Assembly (NCBI RefSeq): GCF_030690345.1
Contig: NZ_JAUYGV010000008.1
Coordinates: forward strand, 312,433 to 376,432
Reading direction: 5' to 3'
DNA: 64,000 nucleotides
Origin: Rheinheimera sp.
GTDB lineage: Bacteria; Pseudomonadota; Gammaproteobacteria; Enterobacterales; Alteromonadaceae
In this document: positions 1 to 10,132 of the stretch, piece after piece
Position numbering within the stretch: position 1 is the stretch's first letter
Layout of the letters: the number at the start of each line of letters is the position of its first letter
Made by a program: the position numbers and the translations under genes
Notes under the pieces: generated by a model
What the model was told of the DNA's origin: nothing
The model's input: only the letters and a program-made list of their open reading frames with translations
Databases searched by the model: none

Positions 1-1252
1 CCGGGCTGTCATCGTTGTACACTTCGTCGCGGTAGATAAACATAATTAAGTCGGCATCCTGCTCGATAGAGCCGGACTCACGTAAGTCGGAGTTTACCGG
101 GCGTTTGTCGGCGCGTTGCTCCAATGAGCGGTTAAGCTGCGACAGCGCCACTACCGGTACTTTCAGCTCTTTGGCCAGTGCTTTTAACGAGCGTGAAATT
201 TCGGCAATCTCTAAGGTACGGTTTTCACTCATACCAGGCACGGTCATCAGCTGTAAGTAGTCGACCATGATCATGCTTAAACCGCCATGTTCGCGTGCGA
301 CCCGGCGCGCCCGTGAGCGCACTTCGGTTGGTGTTAAGCCCGAGCCATCATCGATATACATTTTGCCTTTAGTGTTCAAAAGCTCAATGGCAGAAGACAG
401 CCGCGCCCAGTCTTCATCTTCCAACTGGCCGGTACGTACCTTAGTTTGGTCAATGCGGCCTAAGGACGCCAGCATACGCATCATAATTTGCTCGGACGGC
501 ATCTCTAAGCTGAAAATAAGCACCGGTTTATCTGAGGTAATAGCCGCATGCTCACACAGGTTCATCGCGAAGGTGGTTTTACCCATCGATGGCCGGGCCG
601 CAACAATAATCAAATCTGACGGTTGCATACCGTTAGTCATTTTATCTAAATCGACATAGCCGGTAGACACCCCGGTAACACCGTCATACGGTGAGCGAAA
701 CAGCTCGTCAATTTTCTCAATGGTTTTGGCCAAAATGCTGTTAATCGGCTCAGGGCCTTCATTAGCATTGGTACGCTGTTCGGCAATTTTAAATACCTTG
801 GTTTCAGCAAAGTCCAACAGCTCGGCCGAGCTGCGGCCCTGGGTGTCGTAACCGGCATCGGCAATATCGTGCGCCACGGAAATCATATCGCGCACTACAG
901 CGCGCTCACGCACAATTTCGGCGTAGGCCAAAATATTAGCGGCACTGGGTGTGTTCTTGGCAATTTCGCCCAAATAGGCAAAACCGCCGACATCGTCCAG
1001 TTGCAGGTTAGCTTCTAAATTTTCCGATACGGTAATAATATCAATCGGCTGAGTAGCTTCAGCCAGACGCGACATAGCAGCAAAAATAAAGCGGTGCGCG
1101 CGCAGGTAAAAATCCTGCTCGACGACTTTTTCTGCCACGCGATCCCAGGCTTCATTATCCAGCATTAAGCCGCCAAGGACCGACTGCTCAGCTTCTATCG
1201 AGTGGGGCGGCATTTTAACCGCGGCAACCTGTTTGTCTTTGATACTACTCAT
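1..1252 (-). CDS. dnaB: Replicative DNA helicase DnaB (3' end cut off by window edge)
   Basis: Hexameric helicase that unwinds DNA at the replication fork and recruits primase. About 417 residues are visible from the ATG at 1252; family members are near 460-470, so only the C-terminus is missing. The N-terminal primase-interacting domain (PPHSIEAEQSVLGGLMLD near residue 15) is followed by the RecA-like motor with Walker A ARPSMGKTTFAMNL, Walker B MIMVDYLQLM and the arginine-rich DLRESGSIEQDAD stretch. The start gives the expected MSSIKDKQ N-terminus. It lies downstream of the ribosomal operon, from which it is separated by a terminator. Confidence 0.97.
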   Translation of the reverse strand, partial: MSSIKDKQVAAVKMPPHSIEAEQSVLGGLMLDNEAWDRVAEKVVEQDFYLRAHRFIFAAMSRLAEATQPIDIITVSENLEANLQLDDVGGFAYLGEIAKNTPSAANILAYAEIVRERAVVRDMISVAHDIADAGYDTQGRSSAELLDFAETKVFKIAEQRTNANEGPEPINSILAKTIEKIDELFRSPYDGVTGVSTGYVDLDKMTNGMQPSDLIIVAARPSMGKTTFAMNLCEHAAITSDKPVLIFSLEMPSEQIMMRMLASLGRIDQTKVRTGQLEDEDWARLSSAIELLNTKGKMYIDDGSGLTPTEVRSRARRVAREHGGLSMIMVDYLQLMTVPGMSENRTLEIAEISRSLKALAKELKVPVVALSQLNRSLEQRADKRPVNSDLRESGSIEQDADLIMFIYRDEVYNDDSP

Positions 1253-1383
1253 AACACCTGTTTCAGTTGGCGAAAACAGCATAATGCTAACCCGCCTAAG
1301 GCAGATCACAAAGCGAAGTGTCAGATATTTTTATCGGCTTAACTAAACGAACGGGATAAACAACAACGGGGAAAACAGAGGAA

Positions 1384-1411
1384 AAAGCGCACTGCAGATA
1401 CAGTGCGCTTT
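1384..1411 (-). terminator. Rho-independent terminator after rplI
   Basis: An 11-bp perfect stem (AAAGCGCACTG/CAGTGCGCTTT) with a 6-nt loop. Read on the minus strand it is followed by a short T run. It closes the rpsF-priB-rpsR-rplI operon before dnaB. Confidence 0.85.
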
Positions 1412-1419
1412 AAAGCTTA

Positions 1420-1872
1420 TTAAGCTTCTGCGATTACTACAACTTTTACAGTTGCAGTAACTTCAGCGTGTAACTGAACGTCGATCTCGTACTCGCCAGT
1501 TTCACGTAAAGTACCGGTAGGCAGTTTAACTTCTGCTTTAGATACTTTAACGCCGGCTTCAGTGATCGCATCAGCGATATCACGGGTGCCAACTGAACCG
1601 AACAGCTTGCCTTCGTCACCGGCTTTAGAAGCGATAGTCACTTCACCCAGCGCAGCAAGTTTAGCAGCACGATCGTTCGCAGCAGTTAAATCAGTAGCTA
1701 ATTTAGCTTCTAATTCAGCGCGGCGGGCTTCGAATTTCTCGATGTTAGCCTTAGTAGCCGGAACTGCTTTACCCTGAGGGAACAAGAAGTTACGCGCATA
1801 ACCAGACTTAACAGTTACATTGTCACCTAAACCACCAAGGTTAGAGACTTTGTCTAACAGAATAATTTGCAT
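1420..1872 (-). CDS. rplI: 50S ribosomal protein L9
   Basis: Large-subunit protein that binds 23S rRNA at the base of the L1 stalk and helps maintain reading frame. At 150 aa it has the family length. The N-terminal rRNA-binding domain begins [17 protein letters not shown] and contains the conserved [13 protein letters not shown]; a long helix (about residues 40-75) links it to the C-terminal domain with [15 protein letters not shown]. It is the last gene of the operon, 19 nt after rpsR, and is followed by a terminator. Confidence 0.98.
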   Translation of the reverse strand: MQIILLDKVSNLGGLGDNVTVKSGYARNFLFPQGKAVPATKANIEKFEARRAELEAKLATDLTAANDRAAKLAALGEVTIASKAGDEGKLFGSVGTRDIADAITEAGVKVSKAEVKLPTGTLRETGEYEIDVQLHAEVTATVKVVVIAEA

Positions 1873-1891
1873 TGCTTATACCCCTTCTGTA

Positions 1892-2119
1892 TTAACTGTG
1901 TGAGTCGCTGTAAGGCAGCAGAGCCAGGTAGCGTGCGCGCTTGATAGCACGAGCCAGTTGGCGCTGATACTTAGCGCTGGTACCAGTAATACGGCTAGGT
2001 ACGATCTTGCCGCTTTCTGTAACGTAGTTTTTCAGAACAGCGGTATCTTTGTAATCAATCTCTACAGTGCCTTCTGCAGAAAAACGGCAGAATTTACGGC
2101 GACGGAAAAAACGTGACAT
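1892..2119 (-). CDS. rpsR: 30S ribosomal protein S18
   Basis: Small-subunit protein that pairs with S6 on the 16S rRNA platform. It is 75 aa, the normal length, with the basic N-terminus [13 protein letters not shown] and the conserved segments [19 protein letters not shown] and [18 protein letters not shown]. It sits 11 nt after priB and 19 nt before rplI in a co-transcribed ribosomal operon. S6 and S18 act as a heterodimer, which explains their co-regulation from one leader. Confidence 0.98.
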   Translation of the reverse strand: MSRFFRRRKFCRFSAEGTVEIDYKDTAVLKNYVTESGKIVPSRITGTSAKYQRQLARAIKRARYLALLPYSDSHS

Positions 2120-2130
2120 TTGCCTGTCTC

Positions 2131-2445
2131 CTAACTTATATGTTCAATTTGTTGCGCATGCAGCACCAGCTTTGCTTGTCCGCTGCGGCTTTGGTGGCGG
2201 TTTAAAAAACCTGTCACCTTTACCATGTTGCCCAACGTTAACTGTCGGGTATGTTGTGTTAGTGCGGCTCCGGTCAGTACTACCTGGATCCTGACATAGG
2301 CCTGGCGGTTTAAACCTGCCTCTGTCTGGTTACTGCGGTGTTCTAACACCAGAACCGTATGCGGTATACCCGCAGGACTCTCGCTGTGCTCCGGTTGACG
2401 GCAGATACTGCCAACCAGTACGGTGCTATTGTCCATTAACAACAA
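2131..2445 (-). CDS. priB: Primosomal replication protein N (PriB)
   Basis: Single OB-fold protein related to SSB that helps PriA and DnaT reload DnaB at stalled forks. At 104 aa it matches the E. coli protein length. OB-fold features include [20 protein letters not shown] at the N-terminus and the central [13 protein letters not shown] strand pair. Its place between rpsF and rpsR is the classical gammaproteobacterial arrangement; the start codon is 1 nt after the rpsF stop, indicating translational coupling. The operon therefore links ribosome synthesis with replication restart and abuts dnaB. Confidence 0.93.
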   Translation of the reverse strand: MLLMDNSTVLVGSICRQPEHSESPAGIPHTVLVLEHRSNQTEAGLNRQAYVRIQVVLTGAALTQHTRQLTLGNMVKVTGFLNRHQSRSGQAKLVLHAQQIEHIS

Positions 2446-2446
2446 C

Positions 2447-2824
2447 TTACTCTTCGTTTGCTACTTGCTCTTCATGTTCGCGAGGAGCACGCTCACGACG
2501 TTCATCACGTACTTTAGCCATTGGTGATGGCTCAACTACGGCACCATCGGTGCGCATAATCAGGTTACGTAATACCGCGTCGTTGTAGCGGAAGTTAGTT
2601 TCCAGCTCATCAATCACAGTTTGTGGTGCTTCTACGTTCATCAGAACATAGTGAGCTTTATGCAACTTCTGGATTGGGTAAGCCAGTTGACGACGACCCC
2701 AGTCTTCCAGACGGTGAATAGAACCACCCGCTTCTTTGATTGCGCCAGTGTAACGCTCAATCATGCCAGGTACTTGTTCACTCTGATCAGGGTGAACCAT
2801 AAAAACGATTTCGTAATGACGCAT
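2447..2824 (-). CDS. rpsF: 30S ribosomal protein S6
   Basis: Small-subunit protein that binds 16S rRNA as a dimer with S18. It is 125 aa; the N-terminus [19 protein letters not shown] and the segment [21 protein letters not shown] are typical, and the tail is acidic ([10 protein letters not shown]). First gene of the operon, with a good AAGGAG Shine-Dalgarno. Just upstream, at about 2833-2849, the mRNA can form a CUUAC/GUAAG hairpin that runs into the Shine-Dalgarno, preceded by two CCGAG-like boxes. By analogy with the known S6:S18 feedback leader this could be the autoregulatory site; that is inference. Confidence 0.98.
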   Translation of the reverse strand: MRHYEIVFMVHPDQSEQVPGMIERYTGAIKEAGGSIHRLEDWGRRQLAYPIQKLHKAHYVLMNVEAPQTVIDELETNFRYNDAVLRNLIMRTDGAVVEPSPMAKVRDERRERAPREHEEQVANEE

Positions 2825-2975
2825 TGTAGCTCCTTACGGTTAGTAAGCCTCGGGGGAACTCGGCCGGGGTTCTCATGGAGGCAAGGAACGTTAGTGTATG
2901 GCCGAAGGTCGCGTATTTTACGGAGTTAGCGGGTAAATAACAAGCAGAAAGCCGTCAATTTGAAAGATTAAGCAG

Positions 2976-3133
2976 GTAAAAGTGAGTGATAGCACAGCCA
3001 CAAACCCATTTCGCGTAAGCGAAGGCGGCGGGCAAATTCGTCGGGAACGAATTTGGTAAGCGTAGCTGAGCCGCCTCACTGAGGGCAGGATTGCCCGAAG
3101 TGCCGTTGTGGCGAGCATAGCACTCACTTTTAC
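2976..3133. repeat. Palindrome-rich intergenic element with 28-bp imperfect inverted termini
   Basis: The stretch 2825-3278 holds the rpsF promoter and leader and then no credible gene. Positions 2976-3003 and 3106-3133 are inverted copies of one 28-nt sequence with mismatches confined to the middle. Between them are nested hairpins: TTCGC/GCGAA at 3010-3023, CAAATTCGT/ACGAATTTG at about 3034-3056, and GGGCA/TGCCC at about 3083-3096. A second partial palindrome follows, where 3107-3121 (TGTGGCGAGCATAGC) is inverted at about 3164-3179. This looks like a small non-autonomous repeat or REP cluster. No target-site duplication was seen. Confidence 0.6.
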
Positions 3134-3278
3134 CGGCAACTTCAAAGCAAGGCTAGCTATTTCGCTGTGCTCGCCACAGCAACTCGTTCGCTGCTTGCGC
3201 GCTCACTCAGACACTCTGTGGCTGCGCAATCGAAACACCTAACCTTTGCTATCGCCCAAAAGCAATCGGGCACGGAGT

Positions 3279-4010
3279 TTACTGGCGCTGGCGCACGGCT
3301 TCGAATAAACAGATACCGGCGGCAACCGATACGTTAAGGCTGGACACGCTGCCAAACATCGGAATTTTTACCAGGCTATCGCAGGTTTCGCGGGTTAAGC
3401 GGCGCAGGCCTTCACCTTCAGCACCCAATACCAGCGCCAGCGGGCCTTTGAAATCGGCTTGGTAAATACTGGTATCGGTTTCACCGGCGGTGCCGACTAC
3501 CCAAACCCCGGCATCCTGCAGTTCGCGCAAGGTACGGGCTAAGTTGGTTATGGTAATAAAAGGCACGCTCTCTGCGGCGCCACAGGCGACTTTACGCACC
3601 ACGGACGTCAGCTTTACTGAACGGTCTTTTGGCGATACCACTGCATGCACACCGGCCGCATCGGCACTACGCAAAATGGCGCCCAGGTTATGCGGGTCGG
3701 TTACGCCATCAAGGATCAGAATAAAGGGTTTTTCATGCTGCGCAACAATGGCAGCTAAATCAGCTTCGCTACCACTGCTTTGTAAGCGGGCTTTAGCAAT
3801 AATGCCCTGATGCTGGCCGCCGACCATATCATCCAAGGTTTTGCGGTTACAAAACTGCACCGAGATGCCGTTTTGCCGCGCGTCCTGAATAAGCGGCTGC
3901 ATGCGCTTGTCGTCGCGATCTTTCATCACAAACAACTCCAGCACATCTTGCGGTGCGCGTTGTAATAATGCTCCTACCGCATGAATACCAAATACCAGAT
4001 CTGCGCTCAT
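3279..4010 (-). CDS. rlmB: 23S rRNA (guanosine-2'-O-)-methyltransferase RlmB
   Basis: SpoU-family (SPOUT, knotted fold) methyltransferase that 2'-O-methylates G2251 of 23S rRNA using SAM. It is 243 aa, normal for the family. The N-terminal substrate-binding domain begins VFGIHAVGALLQ; the catalytic domain has the three SpoU motifs: DGVTDPHNLGAILRSADAAG, ALVLGAEGEGLRRL and IPMFGSVSSLNVSVAAGICL. It follows rnr on the same strand, the usual pairing, but with about 180 nt and a repeat element between them. Confidence 0.97.
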   Translation of the reverse strand: MSADLVFGIHAVGALLQRAPQDVLELFVMKDRDDKRMQPLIQDARQNGISVQFCNRKTLDDMVGGQHQGIIAKARLQSSGSEADLAAIVAQHEKPFILILDGVTDPHNLGAILRSADAAGVHAVVSPKDRSVKLTSVVRKVACGAAESVPFITITNLARTLRELQDAGVWVVGTAGETDTSIYQADFKGPLALVLGAEGEGLRRLTRETCDSLVKIPMFGSVSSLNVSVAAGICLFEAVRQRQ

Positions 4011-4094
4011 TGTTAACCCTTAATGCCGACGCTTAAAAAAGGCCGGCAGTTTACCTGAATTTATTGTATTAACGAACCGGTTTGCCCACGCCAA

Positions 4095-4151
4095 CACGCC
4101 GTGAATATGTCCCTATAGGCTCGACTCAGGCATCCATGCCTTCAACGGTTG
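4095..4151. repeat. Dispersed REP-like repeat, copy 1
   Basis: Between rnr and rlmB. It shares a long stretch with a second copy at 23873-23929: CACGCCGTGAA, then TCCCT, GGCTCGA, TC, CATCC and CAACGGT in the same order and spacing. Both copies fold into a small hairpin whose arms differ but stay complementary (GGCAT/ATGCC here, GGCCA/TGGCC in the other). The compensating changes suggest selection on structure. The motif resembles a repeat I recall from several gammaproteobacterial genomes. Confidence 0.65.
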
Positions 4152-4188
4152 GCTTAGGGCAAGCCGATTCTCATGTAGGCAAAGCTAT

Positions 4189-6531
4189 CTACTTAGCCTT
4201 ACGCCGTGGCTTTTTGCGTGCGGTAATATTGCGCGCGCCTTTAGGCTTAGCTTCGCCACCTTTGGTCGGTGCAGCTGCGGCTTTACCGGTAGCGCGTTTA
4301 CCGCCTTTAGCTGCACCTTGCTTTGACGCCTTGATTTGCTCTTTACTGACGATGCGTTTTGGCTCGCCTACTAACACTAAATCAATTTTACGCGCTTCTA
4401 AGTTAACCGCAGCCACCTTCACTTTTAGTAAATCGCCCATGCGATAAGTTACTTTGCCATGCTCACCACTTAACGTATGGCGCTCGGCATCAAAGTGGTA
4501 GTAGTCGTTTTGCAACGAGGTAACATGCACCAAACCTTCGATATACAGCTCAGTTAAACGCACAAACAGGCCAAAGCTGGTAACGGTAGCTACTACGCCG
4601 TCAAACTCTGCGCCCAAGTGATCCTGCATATATTCGCATTTAAGCCAATCGGCTACTTCGCGGGTGGCATCATCAGCTCGGCGCTCTGTCATCGAGCACT
4701 GCTCGCCCAGCGGGGTAATTTCGGCTTCAGAATATTCGCGCGCGCCCGTCACTTTCTGGCCTTGTTTCGCCAGTAAAGCTTTAATACCACGGTGCAGCAC
4801 TAAATCCGGGTAACGGCGGATGGGTGAGGTAAAGTGAGCGTAAGCTTCCAGCGCCAAGCCAAAGTGGCCCTGATTATCGCCCTGATACACCGCTTGCTTC
4901 ATCGAGCGCAGCATGGTGGTTTCTATCAGTTCACGATCCGGCCGGTCACCGATTTTTTCCAGCGTTTGCGTGAGCTCCAACGGGGTTGGCTCAGCCGATA
5001 AGTTCGCTTCTATGCCCAGCTCAGCTAAAAAGCGGCGGAAGTTGTCGAAACGGTCGGCATCCGGCCGTTCGTGCACACGGAAAAGCGTATGGGCTTCGTG
5101 CTTTTCAATAAAGCGTGCGGCGGCCACATTGGCCATGATCATGCACTCTTCAATGATCTTATGCGACTCTACACGGTGCACCGGTACAATCTGCTCAATT
5201 TTACGGTGGCTGTTAAATACAAAGCGGGTTTCTACGGTTTCAAACTCAATAGCGCCGCGTTGGCCGCGTACTTTGGCCAGCTTTTTATACAGGCTGTTCA
5301 GCGTTTCAATATTAGTCAGGTTAGCCGCGTATTGCGCCCGCAGCTCAGGGTCGCCCTGCAATATTTTATGCACCTTGTTATAGGTTAAGCGCGCACTGGA
5401 GTGCATTACCGCTTCATAAAATTGATAGCTGTCGAGTTTGCCGCTGGCGCTGATATGCATATCGGCGACTAAACATAAGCGGTCAACATGCGGGTTAAGT
5501 GAGCACAGGCCGTTCGATAGCGCTTCCGGCAGCATCGGTACTACGTGGTCGGGGAAATACACCGAATTGCCGCGTTCAATAGCAGTATTATCCAGCACCG
5601 TATAAGGCAGCACGTAAGCGCTGACATCGGCTATAGCGACCCATAAGCGCCAGCCGCCGTTGTCTTTGGCTTCGGCGTAAACGGCATCGTCAAAATCGCG
5701 CGCGTCCTCACCATCAATGGTAATTAAACCCAATTGGGTTAAATCAACGCGGCCTTGTTTGGCCTCTGCCGGCACTTCTTCGCCGTATTTGGCCACTTGT
5801 TTTAATACTGCATCAGAAAACACATGCGGAATTTGATGGTTGCGAATGGCAATTTCAATTTCCATGCCGGGCGCCATGTGCTCGCCCAATACTTCGGTGA
5901 CTTTGCCAATGCCGTTAACACGCTTGGATGGCCGCTGGGTGATCTCTACCAACACCACCTGGCCGTGCCGGGCTTCGCCCTGTTCACCGTCAGGGATAAC
6001 AATATCCTGGGTAATGCGCGGGTCATCCGGCACCACTACGCCCAAAGCGAAATCTTTGTAATAGCGACCAACTATCGGCTCACTGCGTGGCTCTAATACC
6101 CGCACTACGCGGGCTTCAATTTTATCTTTGCTGTTTACGCTTTGCGCTGTCGCCAGCACAATATCGCCGTGCAGTAAGCGCTGCATTTCAAAATTGGGGA
6201 TAAACCAGTCCGGCCCACCCTGCTCCAGCTTCAAAAAACCGAAACCTTCGCGGTGGCCCAATACCGTGCCTTTGACCAGATCCATATTATCGACCAGGCC
6301 ATAGCGGCGGTTTTTGGTATAAATTAACTGACCGTCACGCTCCATGGCGCGCAGACGTTTTTTCAGCGCGAAAATAGCATCGTCATCGGTTAAGCCCAGC
6401 TCTTCAACTAATTCTTCAAAATAAGCGGGGCTCTGGCGTTTTTCGATATGCTCGAGAATAAATTCACGGCTGGGGATGGGGTTGTCGTATTTTTCCTGCT
6501 CACGCGCAAGATGCGGATCATTTACCGTCAT
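4189..6531 (-). CDS. rnr: Ribonuclease R
   Basis: 3'-to-5' hydrolytic exoribonuclease that degrades structured RNA and takes part in rRNA and tmRNA quality control. It is 780 aa (E. coli about 810). Order of domains: N-terminal winged-helix (about 20-80), cold-shock OB folds (about 85-240), RNB catalytic domain with the metal-binding aspartates in DGEDARDFDD (273-282), the HFTSPIRRYPDL motif, an S1 domain (about 640-725; GVVATVTSFGLFVRLTELYI), and a Lys/Arg/Ala-rich tail (about 735-780) as in enterobacterial RNase R. Upstream of rlmB and downstream of motX on the same strand. Confidence 0.98.
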   Translation of the reverse strand: MTVNDPHLAREQEKYDNPIPSREFILEHIEKRQSPAYFEELVEELGLTDDDAIFALKKRLRAMERDGQLIYTKNRRYGLVDNMDLVKGTVLGHREGFGFLKLEQGGPDWFIPNFEMQRLLHGDIVLATAQSVNSKDKIEARVVRVLEPRSEPIVGRYYKDFALGVVVPDDPRITQDIVIPDGEQGEARHGQVVLVEITQRPSKRVNGIGKVTEVLGEHMAPGMEIEIAIRNHQIPHVFSDAVLKQVAKYGEEVPAEAKQGRVDLTQLGLITIDGEDARDFDDAVYAEAKDNGGWRLWVAIADVSAYVLPYTVLDNTAIERGNSVYFPDHVVPMLPEALSNGLCSLNPHVDRLCLVADMHISASGKLDSYQFYEAVMHSSARLTYNKVHKILQGDPELRAQYAANLTNIETLNSLYKKLAKVRGQRGAIEFETVETRFVFNSHRKIEQIVPVHRVESHKIIEECMIMANVAAARFIEKHEAHTLFRVHERPDADRFDNFRRFLAELGIEANLSAEPTPLELTQTLEKIGDRPDRELIETTMLRSMKQAVYQGDNQGHFGLALEAYAHFTSPIRRYPDLVLHRGIKALLAKQGQKVTGAREYSEAEITPLGEQCSMTERRADDATREVADWLKCEYMQDHLGAEFDGVVATVTSFGLFVRLTELYIEGLVHVTSLQNDYYHFDAERHTLSGEHGKVTYRMGDLLKVKVAAVNLEARKIDLVLVGEPKRIVSKEQIKASKQGAAKGGKRATGKAAAAPTKGGEAKPKGARNITARKKPRRKAK

Positions 6532-6597
6532 TAAGTTATCTTTTGTTGCCTAAATTGTGTTAAGTGTAACAGCTAAACTGCCTGATGAGTATGAACT

Positions 6598-7221
6598 TCA
6601 TTTTAACGGCCGTTTAGCGTTTGCTACCACCCGTGGTGGCATCTTCTGCGCTAACTGGCTAAGCAGGTGCTGTATTTGTTTGTGTCTAGCGCCATCGGCG
6701 GTAATAGCATGGTGCAACCAGCGGTAGCTTTGTTCAAAATCGACCGGGCTGCCATGGCCATCAACCAATATCTGCGCTAAGCGCAATTGGGCTTTTAAAT
6801 TACCCAGCGCCGAGGCCTCACGCAGATACACGATGGCTTTATCTACATCCGGCTGCACAAAGCGGCCAATATGATAATAACGGCCTACTTGCTCCAAACC
6901 TTCCGGCAAGCCTTGGGCTGCGGCTTGTAGCATTAAGTCCCAGCCACGCTCTACGTTGCGTGGCACACAGACTGCATACGCCAGCATATCACCATATAAA
7001 AACTGATAAGCCGGCAGCTGCATAATGTCGGCACGGGCGTCAATATCCCGCACCAGCTGACAATCATCATCACGCACCCGTTTAAGATGACTATTGGTTT
7101 GGATCAAAGCCAGCAGCTCATCCTGGCTATACAGTTGCACCGCTTCCAGTTCCTGCGCCTGTACCTGTGCGGTCGCCGGCAATAATAACCATGCCGCTAT
7201 GATCCAATATTTTTTACTCAT
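6598..7221 (-). CDS. motX: Sodium-driven polar flagellar motor protein MotX
   Basis: Periplasmic T-ring component of Na+-driven polar flagella that, with MotY, docks the PomAB stator. It is 207 aa with an N-terminal signal peptide (about residues 1-22, ending VQAQ) and two to three Sel1/TPR-like repeats, for example GLPEGLEQVGRYYHIGRF and ALGNLKAQLRLAQILVDG. Conserved-looking cysteines are in DDCQLV and AVCVP. A generic Sel1-repeat protein is the alternative, but length, signal peptide, cysteines and position next to rnr match MotX of Shewanella and Vibrio as I remember them. No other flagellar gene is nearby. Confidence 0.82.
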   Translation of the reverse strand: MSKKYWIIAAWLLLPATAQVQAQELEAVQLYSQDELLALIQTNSHLKRVRDDDCQLVRDIDARADIMQLPAYQFLYGDMLAYAVCVPRNVERGWDLMLQAAAQGLPEGLEQVGRYYHIGRFVQPDVDKAIVYLREASALGNLKAQLRLAQILVDGHGSPVDFEQSYRWLHHAITADGARHKQIQHLLSQLAQKMPPRVVANAKRPLK

Positions 7222-7294
7222 CTTATGCGCCTGTAAATTGTCACTTTAGCCTTATCGGCCGCTACCGGCTTTTTTAAAGCAAGTTTCGCGCCTG

Positions 7295-8605
7295 TTATTG
7301 CTCGTTGTTTAAAACCCATGGCGCTGCCAAGCGCGGTTTAACGGCTTTTGCCTGCGTCGTAGCAGCACTCACTGCAACATCACTGCAGCTACCATTGGCA
7401 ATATAGCTTACCGCTTCAGCATATAACGCATCCCCTGCGACACCCCAATCGCCGGCAATGGCATCATCTACCGGACAATTCGGTATCAAACCATCAAAGT
7501 ACTCCCCCTGGCCCAATGCATTAACAGTCTGAAAATTAATGGCAAACAACACATAATCACCAATAATATCAGGTTGTTGACCTACAGGTTTACCACAGGT
7601 GGTCTCACCGATTTGTACCACATCGACAAAAGGTGTCAGAGAGTTAATTACCAACTCGCTGGAGGAGCAACTGCTTGCTGTGGTCAGCACAAACACCTGA
7701 TCCAAATCCAGTGCACTGCTACCTGCCCCCCTTGCAAACAAGGTAGTATTATTTTTGCCGCTGTTTTTATCATTATATTGATACTTAACAAACACTTCGC
7801 CCAATACGTTGTTAAGAGCGACTTGCGTGCTCAGCTGATTAGCCACCCGAATTAAGCCACCACCGTTGTAGCGTAAGTCCAGCACCAGCGCATCGACGCC
7901 CTCTGCTACAAAAAACGCAAATGCTTGCTCCAGCTCAGTTTCAGACAATTCGATAAAACTGTTAAACACCAGATAACCGACGCGCCTATCGCCCTGAGTA
8001 CTGACCGAGCGGTGTAAAACCGTATTGGTAGTAACATCTGTTTTAATAAAGTCTGCAGACAGTTCAGTATTATCTGGCTTTTGCCAGACAAAGTTACGCA
8101 TAACACCGGCTTCATTCGGGCCGTACACATCATCATTAGTGGCAGTACCGGCATCAAGCCGGCTTAGCCACTGCGCTACGCTAACGCCTTCAATCTCAGT
8201 GATCTTGTCACCGCGGCGCAACCCGTTTTGTGCAGCAGAGCCATCGTCATAGACATAAGCTATGTGCAACGCTGTATTATTATCCGCCCGGACAGAAGAG
8301 AAGCCGTAACCAAAAAAAGTCGCATTAATAAAACGGTCTTCATATTCCTGCCGTGTCGTGATATAGCTGTAGCGGTCCTGCGGCGCGGCAACAGCATCCA
8401 GCATGGCTGACGGCGAGGCATAAGCGCCCGGATCAATATCTTCCGGTAAATCGCGATACCACAGATAATCCTGCTGCAGTGCGCAAAATACCTGAGAGTT
8501 AATGTCCGTACGCTGGCACGCAGCTGTTGCTGTATCATCGTCGCTGCTACTGCCGCCACAGGCACTCAGGGTAAATAACGCGGTAATCAAAATCAGTGTA
8601 CGCAT
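7295..8605 (-). CDS. Lipoprotein S41-family (C-terminal processing type) protease
   Basis: Serine endopeptidase of the Tsp/CtpA clan, predicted to be anchored in the envelope. I chose the ATG at 8605 (MRTLILITALFTLSACGG): it has GGAG 8 nt upstream and gives a clean lipoprotein signal with lipobox LSAC; ATGs at 8611 and 8641 would only lengthen the N-terminus. It is 436 aa. A PDZ-like segment AAQNGLRRGDKITEIEG precedes the catalytic region with nucleophile context TASSCSSSELVINSL and the lysine in GETTCGKPVG. The extra cysteines near the active site are unusual and could form a disulfide. The substrate is unknown. Confidence 0.85.
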   Translation of the reverse strand: MRTLILITALFTLSACGGSSSDDDTATAACQRTDINSQVFCALQQDYLWYRDLPEDIDPGAYASPSAMLDAVAAPQDRYSYITTRQEYEDRFINATFFGYGFSSVRADNNTALHIAYVYDDGSAAQNGLRRGDKITEIEGVSVAQWLSRLDAGTATNDDVYGPNEAGVMRNFVWQKPDNTELSADFIKTDVTTNTVLHRSVSTQGDRRVGYLVFNSFIELSETELEQAFAFFVAEGVDALVLDLRYNGGGLIRVANQLSTQVALNNVLGEVFVKYQYNDKNSGKNNTTLFARGAGSSALDLDQVFVLTTASSCSSSELVINSLTPFVDVVQIGETTCGKPVGQQPDIIGDYVLFAINFQTVNALGQGEYFDGLIPNCPVDDAIAGDWGVAGDALYAEAVSYIANGSCSDVAVSAATTQAKAVKPRLAAPWVLNNEQ

Positions 8606-8646
8606 AGCCATAACTCCATCTGCTGCTGTTTTGACCAGCATAAAAC

Positions 8647-8674
8647 AAAAACGCTGCCTGATGGCAGCGTTTTT
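8647..8674. terminator. Rho-independent terminator after purA
   Basis: Stem AAAACGCTGCC/GGCAGCGTTTT with a TGAT loop and T runs on both strands. It ends purA (minus strand) immediately before the S41 protease gene, which therefore needs its own promoter or readthrough. Confidence 0.85.
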
Positions 8675-8700
8675 TATCGTGTTATTGCTTTACGTTAGCA

Positions 8701-10053
<1,353 letters not shown>

Positions 10054-10073
10054 TCAGCCGTCCGGATGAAAAA

Positions 10074-10097
10074 AAGCCGCTTTTTTCGCAGCGGCTT
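10074..10097 (-). terminator. Rho-independent terminator before purA
   Basis: Stem AAGCCGCT/AGCGGCTT with an A-rich loop, followed on the minus strand by a run of seven Ts. It ends the upstream PLP-enzyme transcript, so purA is probably a separate unit. Confidence 0.85.
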
Positions 10098-10132
10098 ATT
10101 TAGTGGTTTTTAATCAATCAGTTAAACGGGTG

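Noticed and set aside
2918..3145. 75-codon minus-strand frame
   Set aside because: It lies over the palindromic repeat cluster, has no ribosome binding site, and its sequence is a translation of the hairpins.
4913..5388. Long plus-strand frames opposite rnr
   Set aside because: Antisense shadows of a well-conserved gene with no ribosome binding sites.
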